DNA of 64,000 nucleotides from Clostridium facile (GTDB taxonomy: Bacteria > Bacillota > Clostridia > Oscillospirales > Ruminococcaceae). Positions 59,689-64,000 of this stretch are shown here, piece after piece. The position numbers were made by a program, and so were the translations under genes. The DNA is taken from the NCBI RefSeq assembly GCF_014297275.1, contig NZ_JACOQK010000001.1:2542001-2606000 (forward strand), given 5' to 3'. The notes under the pieces were generated by a model, which saw only the letters and a list, made by a program, of their open reading frames with translations, made no database searches and had not been told where the DNA came from. The stretch's first letter is position 1. Each line of letters begins with the position of its first letter.

Positions 59689-60978
59689 TTGGAAAAATTT
59701 GTGATAAACGGTGGAAAACCCTTAACTGGAGAAGTAGAAATTAGCGGAGCAAAAAATGCGGCTGTTGCAATTATCCCTGCAACACTGTTGGCGGAAGGCC
59801 CATGTATTCTGGAAAACCTTCCTAATATTAGTGATGTTACCATTGGCTTTAATATTTTACGCGCAATGGGAGCCAAAATTCGTACCATCAACAACAATAC
59901 ATTTGAAATTGATACTACCTATGTGACAGAGCCGGTGGTTCCATATGAAATGGCAAAATATATGCGTGCTTCCTATTATTTTTTGGGAGCATTGCTTGCA
60001 CGATTTAACCGTGCTAGTGTTGCCATGCCTGGAGGCTGTAATTTTGGTGTGCGCCCGATTGATCAGCACTTAAAAGGATTTAATGCGCTAGGAGCGGATT
60101 ATACCATTGATCATGGTATGATTGACGTAAAAGCGGAGCAAGGGCTTTTGGGAACCCAAATTTATTTTGACGTGGTTTCTGTTGGAGCTACGATTAATGT
60201 CTTATTGGCTGCTGTAAAAGCAAAAGGGTTGACCATTATTGAGAACGCCGCCAAAGAACCACATATTGTGGATTTAGCAAATTTTTTAAACTCTATGGGT
60301 GCCGATATTATGGGCGCAGGTACTGATGTTATCAAAGTGCGTGGAGTGGAAAAGTTAAATAGCACTACCTATGGCATTATTCCTGACCAGATTGAGGCTG
60401 GAACCTATATGGTGATGGCTGCCGCAACCAAAGGGAATGTTTTAATTAAAAACGTAATTCCAAAACATTTGGAATCCATTACTTCCAAACTAGTTAAAAT
60501 GGGAGTTACTGTTGAGGAATATGATGACAGTATCCGTGTGATTTCTCATGGGAATTTACAGCGTACCAGTGTAAAAACCCAGCCACATCCAGGTTTTCCA
60601 ACCGATATGCAGCCGCAAATTACTACTTTGCTGGCAATGGCAGAGGGTACTAGTATTGTAACCGAAGGTGTATGGGATAATCGTTTCCAATATGTGGATG
60701 AATTACGCCGTATGGGTGCGAATATTTCAGTAGATGGAAAAGTAGCTGTGATTGAAGGCTGCGGGGCATTGCACGCAGCTCCTGTAAAAGCAACCGACCT
60801 ACGCGCCGGTGCTGCTATGGTAATTGCGGCGCTTTCTGCAAAAGGAACAACTGAGATTGAAAATATTCACCACATTGAACGGGGATATGGTGATATCGTC
60901 GAAAAATTGCAGCATTTAGGTGCTGATATCAAAAAGGTCATTATTCCAGATGGTGCGGAATTGAAGCAAGCACTGTAA
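59689..60978 (+). CDS. murA: UDP-N-acetylglucosamine 1-carboxyvinyltransferase
   Basis: First committed step of peptidoglycan synthesis: adds enolpyruvate from PEP to UDP-GlcNAc. 429 residues. The start EKFVINGGKPLTGEVEISGAKNAAVAIIPA, catalytic Cys in MPGGCNFGVRPID (the fosfomycin target, so sensitivity is expected), and HPGFPTDMQPQ are diagnostic. The start is TTG 59689 with GGAGG ten bases upstream; the frame is open to 59629, but that stretch lacks family similarity. The 5' leader from the 59394 box is long (about 280 bases). A terminator follows. Confidence 0.95.
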   Translation: MEKFVINGGKPLTGEVEISGAKNAAVAIIPATLLAEGPCILENLPNISDVTIGFNILRAMGAKIRTINNNTFEIDTTYVTEPVVPYEMAKYMRASYYFLGALLARFNRASVAMPGGCNFGVRPIDQHLKGFNALGADYTIDHGMIDVKAEQGLLGTQIYFDVVSVGATINVLLAAVKAKGLTIIENAAKEPHIVDLANFLNSMGADIMGAGTDVIKVRGVEKLNSTTYGIIPDQIEAGTYMVMAAATKGNVLIKNVIPKHLESITSKLVKMGVTVEEYDDSIRVISHGNLQRTSVKTQPHPGFPTDMQPQITTLLAMAEGTSIVTEGVWDNRFQYVDELRRMGANISVDGKVAVIEGCGALHAAPVKATDLRAGAAMVIAALSAKGTTEIENIHHIERGYGDIVEKLQHLGADIKKVIIPDGAELKQAL

Positions 60979-61002
60979 TTAATATGATACAACAAGTAAC
61001 AA

Positions 61003-61037
61003 TAACAGGCCGGTTGATTCCCGACCTGTTGTTTTTT
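61003..61037 (+). terminator. Terminator of murA
   Basis: AACAGG and CGG pair with CCG and CCTGTT across one mismatch, followed by GTTTTTT. It lies 24 bases before the walJ start, so read-through is possible. Confidence 0.85.
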
Positions 61038-61060
61038 CGGAAGTACAGCAGGGGGCAGCG

Positions 61061-61846
61061 ATGAAATTTTATTCTCTTTGTAGTTCCAGCAAAGGAAATT
61101 GTACCTATTTAGGGGATGGAAACCACGGTATTTTAATTGACGCTGGTTTTGGTATTCGTAATTATACTAACTCCATGCGGTTGGCCGGATTAAATCCAGA
61201 TGGCATACAAGCCATTTTTATTACCCATGAACATAGTGACCATATCAGCGGTTTGCGGAAACTGACAGAAAAATATCAGGTACCTGTTTATGGCTCTAAA
61301 GGCACACTGATCGAATTATTAAAAAAAGAAGCAGTTTCCCCCACAACAAAGCTATATGAAATCAACCACAGAGCAGTCCAGATTGGTGATTGGGAGATTC
61401 GGGCGTACCATACTTCCCACGATAGCGCGGAGAGCTTAGGGTATACAGTATCTAGCCAGCAAAAAAAGGTTGCTTTATGTACTGACCTAGGATATGTATC
61501 AGAAGAGGTACAACAACAATTACAGGGCAGTGATTTTGTGTTGCTGGAATCCAATTATGATGTACATATGCTGTTTACCGGCGGTTACCCACCCTTTTTA
61601 AAAGAACGAATTTTTTCAAAAAAGGGGCACCTTTCCAATGAGGATTGTGCAGAACAATTAAAATGGCTGATTCAACAAGGGACAAGCCGGTTTTTATTAG
61701 GGCATTTGAGCAAGGAAAATAATCTTCCTCAAATTGCATTAGAGCATTCCGTTTCCTATTTACAGCAAAACCAGATGATGATTGAACAGGATTATCGGTT
61801 GGAAGTGGCGCCAGAACGAAATCCTGGCAAGGTGATTGAAGTATGA
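61061..61846 (+). CDS. walJ: MBL-fold metallohydrolase, WalJ/YycJ-like
   Basis: 261-residue metallo-beta-lactamase-fold protein. The metal motif THEHSDH lies near residues 54-60; further ligands are His in YHTSHDSAESLGY, Asp in LCTDLGYV and His near GHLSKENN. The start FYSLCSSSKGNCTYLG matches WalJ/YycJ, reported to act as a DNA exonuclease or in cell-wall and division control. The typical walR-walK-walJ order is not seen, but rlmH directly downstream (four-base overlap) matches the walJ-...-rlmH context known in Firmicutes. Confidence 0.9.
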   Translation: MKFYSLCSSSKGNCTYLGDGNHGILIDAGFGIRNYTNSMRLAGLNPDGIQAIFITHEHSDHISGLRKLTEKYQVPVYGSKGTLIELLKKEAVSPTTKLYEINHRAVQIGDWEIRAYHTSHDSAESLGYTVSSQQKKVALCTDLGYVSEEVQQQLQGSDFVLLESNYDVHMLFTGGYPPFLKERIFSKKGHLSNEDCAEQLKWLIQQGTSRFLLGHLSKENNLPQIALEHSVSYLQQNQMMIEQDYRLEVAPERNPGKVIEV

Positions 61847-62325
61847 TGAACGTACAGATTTTATGTGTTGGGAAATTAAAAGAGCAGTATTTGAGGGATG
61901 CTTGCGCGGAATACAGCAAACGGTTGGGGGCGTTTTGTAAATTATCGGTTGTGGAAATCAATGAATGCAAAATAAGTAATAATCCCAATCAGGCAGAGAT
62001 TGAGCGAGTTATTGAAACAGAAGGTGTTTCTATTTTAAATAAAATCCCAGCCCAGAGTTATGTAATCCCTATGTGCATTGAAGGGAAACAGATGAGTTCG
62101 GAGCAGCTGTCTCAAAAATTTGAGCAGGTTGCGTTAAATGGGATTAGTTCGGTTACATTTATTATTGGCGGATCCTATGGGCTTTCTAATCAGATAAAAC
62201 AACGGGCTGATTATCGCCTTTCTATGTCTTCTATGACTTTTCCGCATCAGCTGGCACGTGTGATGTTGCTGGAACAAATATATCGTGCGTTTTCGATTTC
62301 TGCAAATACAAAATATCATAAATAA
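61843..62325 (+). CDS. rlmH: 23S rRNA (pseudouridine(1915)-N3)-methyltransferase
   Basis: SPOUT-class methyltransferase that modifies pseudouridine 1915 in helix 69 of 23S rRNA. 160 residues. VQILCVGKLKEQYLRDACAEYSKRL at the start, FIIGGSYGLSNQIKQRADYRLSMSSMTFPHQLARVMLLEQIYRAF as the SAM knot, ending in KYHK as expected of the Y-H-C-terminal motif. ATG 61843 overlaps the walJ stop; ATG 61846 is also possible. A strong terminator follows. Confidence 0.97.
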   Translation: MMNVQILCVGKLKEQYLRDACAEYSKRLGAFCKLSVVEINECKISNNPNQAEIERVIETEGVSILNKIPAQSYVIPMCIEGKQMSSEQLSQKFEQVALNGISSVTFIIGGSYGLSNQIKQRADYRLSMSSMTFPHQLARVMLLEQIYRAFSISANTKYHK

Positions 62326-62332
62326 TAACAGT

Positions 62333-62367
62333 ACCCAGTTGTAAAACTTTTTACAACTGGGTTTTTC
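62333..62367 (+). terminator. Terminator of walJ-rlmH
   Basis: ACCCAGTTGTAAAA pairs with TTTTACAACTGGGT, followed by TTTT. Confidence 0.93.
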
Positions 62368-62526
62368 TATGAACAATACGCAAATAATAATTTATAATAG
62401 ATTTATTTTTCTGGAAGGATAATAGCATATTTTTAAAGAGATGGAATATTTCGTTTTACTCATTTTATTATCATAAATACAAAAAATGAATGTGCTATAC
62501 AGCGAAAAATTTTATTCGCAATCCTC

Positions 62527-62580
62527 TTGTTTTTTTGTAGTAAAAGGTATATACTGATTTTAGACACCCCCTAGGGGGGT
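62527..62580 (+). promoter_or_regulatory. copA promoter with CsoR-type copper operator
   Basis: TTGTTT (62527-62532) and TATACT (62550-62555) are 17 bases apart. The palindrome ACCCCCTAGGGGGGT (62566-62580) sits over the predicted start of transcription and is the C5-n-G5 core typical of CsoR/RcnR sites. A copper-sensing repressor is implied, but no csoR gene is in the window. Confidence 0.82.
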
Positions 62581-62594
62581 AGAGGAGGGTGCAA

Positions 62595-64000
62595 ATGAAA
62601 CAACAAGCTACAATACAAATTACAGGAATGACCTGTGCCAATTGTTCTTCGTTTATCGAAAAACGTTTAAATAAAACAGAAGGAATTCTGTCTGCTACTG
62701 TGAATTTAGCCACGGAAAAGGCAACAATAGAGTTTGATACTGATAGGATCTCGTTACAGCAGATTCATGAATTCATCAGTAAAATCGGTTATGGTACTAT
62801 ACAGCCCCAGTCTCATAAAGTCACTTTGATGATTACTGGAATGACTTGCGCAAATTGTTCTGCTTTTGTGGAACGAACATTAAATAAAATGCCGGAAGTC
62901 ATACAGGCGAATGTGAATCTAGCTACAGAAAAAGCCGCCGTCACTTTTGAGGATAGCATTACTACAGATGATTTGATTGCGGCAGTGGAAAAAGCGGGAT
63001 ATGGTGCATCTGTATGGGAAGAAACCAAAATAGACCAACAGCAGGATAACAAACAAAAAGAGTTAAAACATGCCAGAAATCAATTGATCCTTTCGATCAT
63101 TTTAACAGCGCCATTGATTTTGGGGATGGTGTTGAATGCTGTTGGAATTGCCAATTCGTTCACCGCTTTTTTGCATAACGAGTGGACCCAGTTAATTTTG
63201 GCAACACCAGTGCAATTCTATATAGGTGCCCGTTTTTATAAAAGCGCGTTCAAAGCGTTGCGCAGTGGAACCGCTAACATGGACGTATTAGTTGCGTTAG
63301 GGACATCTTCCGCCTACATCTTGAGTATTGTCAATGGATTTTTCTTAAATGCTGGCCAGCATGTGGCACACGGCCATATGAAACCAATTTATTTTGAATC
63401 CTCTGCCACTATTATTACATTGATTTTATTGGGGAAATTCTTGGAGGCCAACGCAAAGGGAAAAACTTCCGAAGCTATCAAAAAATTAATGGGGCTACAG
63501 GCAAAAACAGCCCGTATTTTAAAAGATGGTCAGGAAGTGGAAATCTCTATTGAACGGGTAAAAGTAGGGGACCATATTGTCATCCGTCCAGGAGAAAAGA
63601 TTCCTGTGGATGGTAAGATATTAGAAGGTAGTTCTTCCATTGATGAGTCCATGTTGACAGGGGAAAGTTTACCAGTAGAAAAACATACTGGAGATTCTGT
63701 GATCGGTGCTACCGTGAACCATGCGGGCAGTTTTGTAATGGAAGCAGAGAAAATTGGAAAAGACACCGCATTATCCCAAATTATCCGTTTGGTAGAAGAT
63801 GCCCAGGGACATAAAGCGCCAATCCAAAAGATTGCGGACAAAGTGGCTGGCGTCTTTGTCCCCACCATTATTGGAATTGCCATCCTCACGTTTATTCTTT
63901 GGAGTATTATCACAGGGGATATCCAAAAAGCGATTATCAACGCTGTATCCGTCCTTGTAATAGCTTGCCCGTGTGCACTAGGGCTGGCAACACCTACTGC
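62595..64000 (+). CDS. copA: Copper-exporting P1B-type ATPase (truncated by window end)
   Basis: Frame open from ATG 62595 to the window edge, about 468 codons, no stop; AGAGGAGGG lies just before. Two heavy-metal-associated domains are complete (MTCANC near residues 12-17 and 84-89). Then come membrane helices, the transduction segment TGES (near 350-354), and the transmembrane metal site CPC in IACPCALGLATPT at the cut end, which marks Cu(I) transport. The phosphorylation (DKTG) and nucleotide domains lie beyond the window. The CsoR-like operator fits induction by copper. Confidence 0.95.
   Translation, partial: MKQQATIQITGMTCANCSSFIEKRLNKTEGILSATVNLATEKATIEFDTDRISLQQIHEFISKIGYGTIQPQSHKVTLMITGMTCANCSAFVERTLNKMPEVIQANVNLATEKAAVTFEDSITTDDLIAAVEKAGYGASVWEETKIDQQQDNKQKELKHARNQLILSIILTAPLILGMVLNAVGIANSFTAFLHNEWTQLILATPVQFYIGARFYKSAFKALRSGTANMDVLVALGTSSAYILSIVNGFFLNAGQHVAHGHMKPIYFESSATIITLILLGKFLEANAKGKTSEAIKKLMGLQAKTARILKDGQEVEISIERVKVGDHIVIRPGEKIPVDGKILEGSSSIDESMLTGESLPVEKHTGDSVIGATVNHAGSFVMEAEKIGKDTALSQIIRLVEDAQGHKAPIQKIADKVAGVFVPTIIGIAILTFILWSIITGDIQKAIINAVSVLVIACPCALGLATPT

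Noticed and set aside
1..64000. tRNA, rRNA, prophage, insertion sequences, integrons, toxin-antitoxin pairs
   Set aside because: I looked for GTTCRA-type T-loops, rRNA phrases, transposase or integrase motifs and paired small genes and saw none that hold up. A tRNAscan or ISfinder run would settle this.

Overview
The window looks like a chromosomal stretch from an AT-rich, spore-forming anaerobe of the Clostridia. The evidence is a SpoIVB sporulation protease gene, strong AGGAGG ribosome sites with some GTG and TTG starts, an IreB homologue, pyruvate phosphate dikinase, formate-tetrahydrofolate ligase and acetate kinase. The genus cannot be read from the sequence; an Oscillospirales-like relative is only an inference. 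Nearly everything is housekeeping or metabolism. I see no rRNA, tRNA, phage, insertion sequence or CRISPR array.

Layout. 0.1-3.6 kb: aminotransferase-trpS-alcohol dehydrogenase operon. 3.6-5.3 kb: a candidate small RNA and spoIVB. 5.5-7.7 kb: accessory patch with a lipoprotein, an XRE repressor facing a dyad-controlled small gene, and a Sel1 protein. 7.7-11.5 kb: ilvE and a polar amino-acid ABC importer. 12-14.7 kb (minus): rodA-rsmD-coaD-coiled-coil gene. 14.8-18.9 kb: fhs-tsaE-tsaB-rpiB-upp. 19-21.2 kb: two PH-domain membrane proteins and a 44-residue membrane peptide gene. 21.5-25 kb: tmcAL, ackA and an HTH gene pair. 25.2-33.2 kb (minus): purE-C-F-M-N-purO-type-AICAR transformylase-purD, with a 28-codon ORF and a terminator in front. 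33.5-39.1 kb: dusB, then polA-arginine phosphatase-rimI-tsaD. 39.7-44.4 kb (minus): zinc-ribbon membrane protein, RpiB-like isomerase, ppdK with a structured leader. 44.8-52.7 kb: glmU-prs-pth-mfd-lipoprotein. 53.5-58 kb: MoxR-DUF58-transglutaminase-like operon. 58-62.4 kb: ireB, orphan ABC ATPase, murA, walJ, rlmH. From 62.6 kb: copA, cut by the window edge, behind a CsoR-like operator.

How the genes fit together. Fhs supplies 10-formyl-THF, which PurN and the AICAR transformylase consume. Prs supplies PRPP to PurF and Upp. TsaB, TsaD and TsaE make tRNA t6A. GlmU, MurA and RodA serve the cell wall. The least explained parts are the leaders and intergenic regions: the pur leader ORF, the GC-rich three-way-junction RNA before ppdK, large inverted repeats before the MoxR operon, the predicted RNA before spoIVB, and near-identical promoter elements shared by distant genes.
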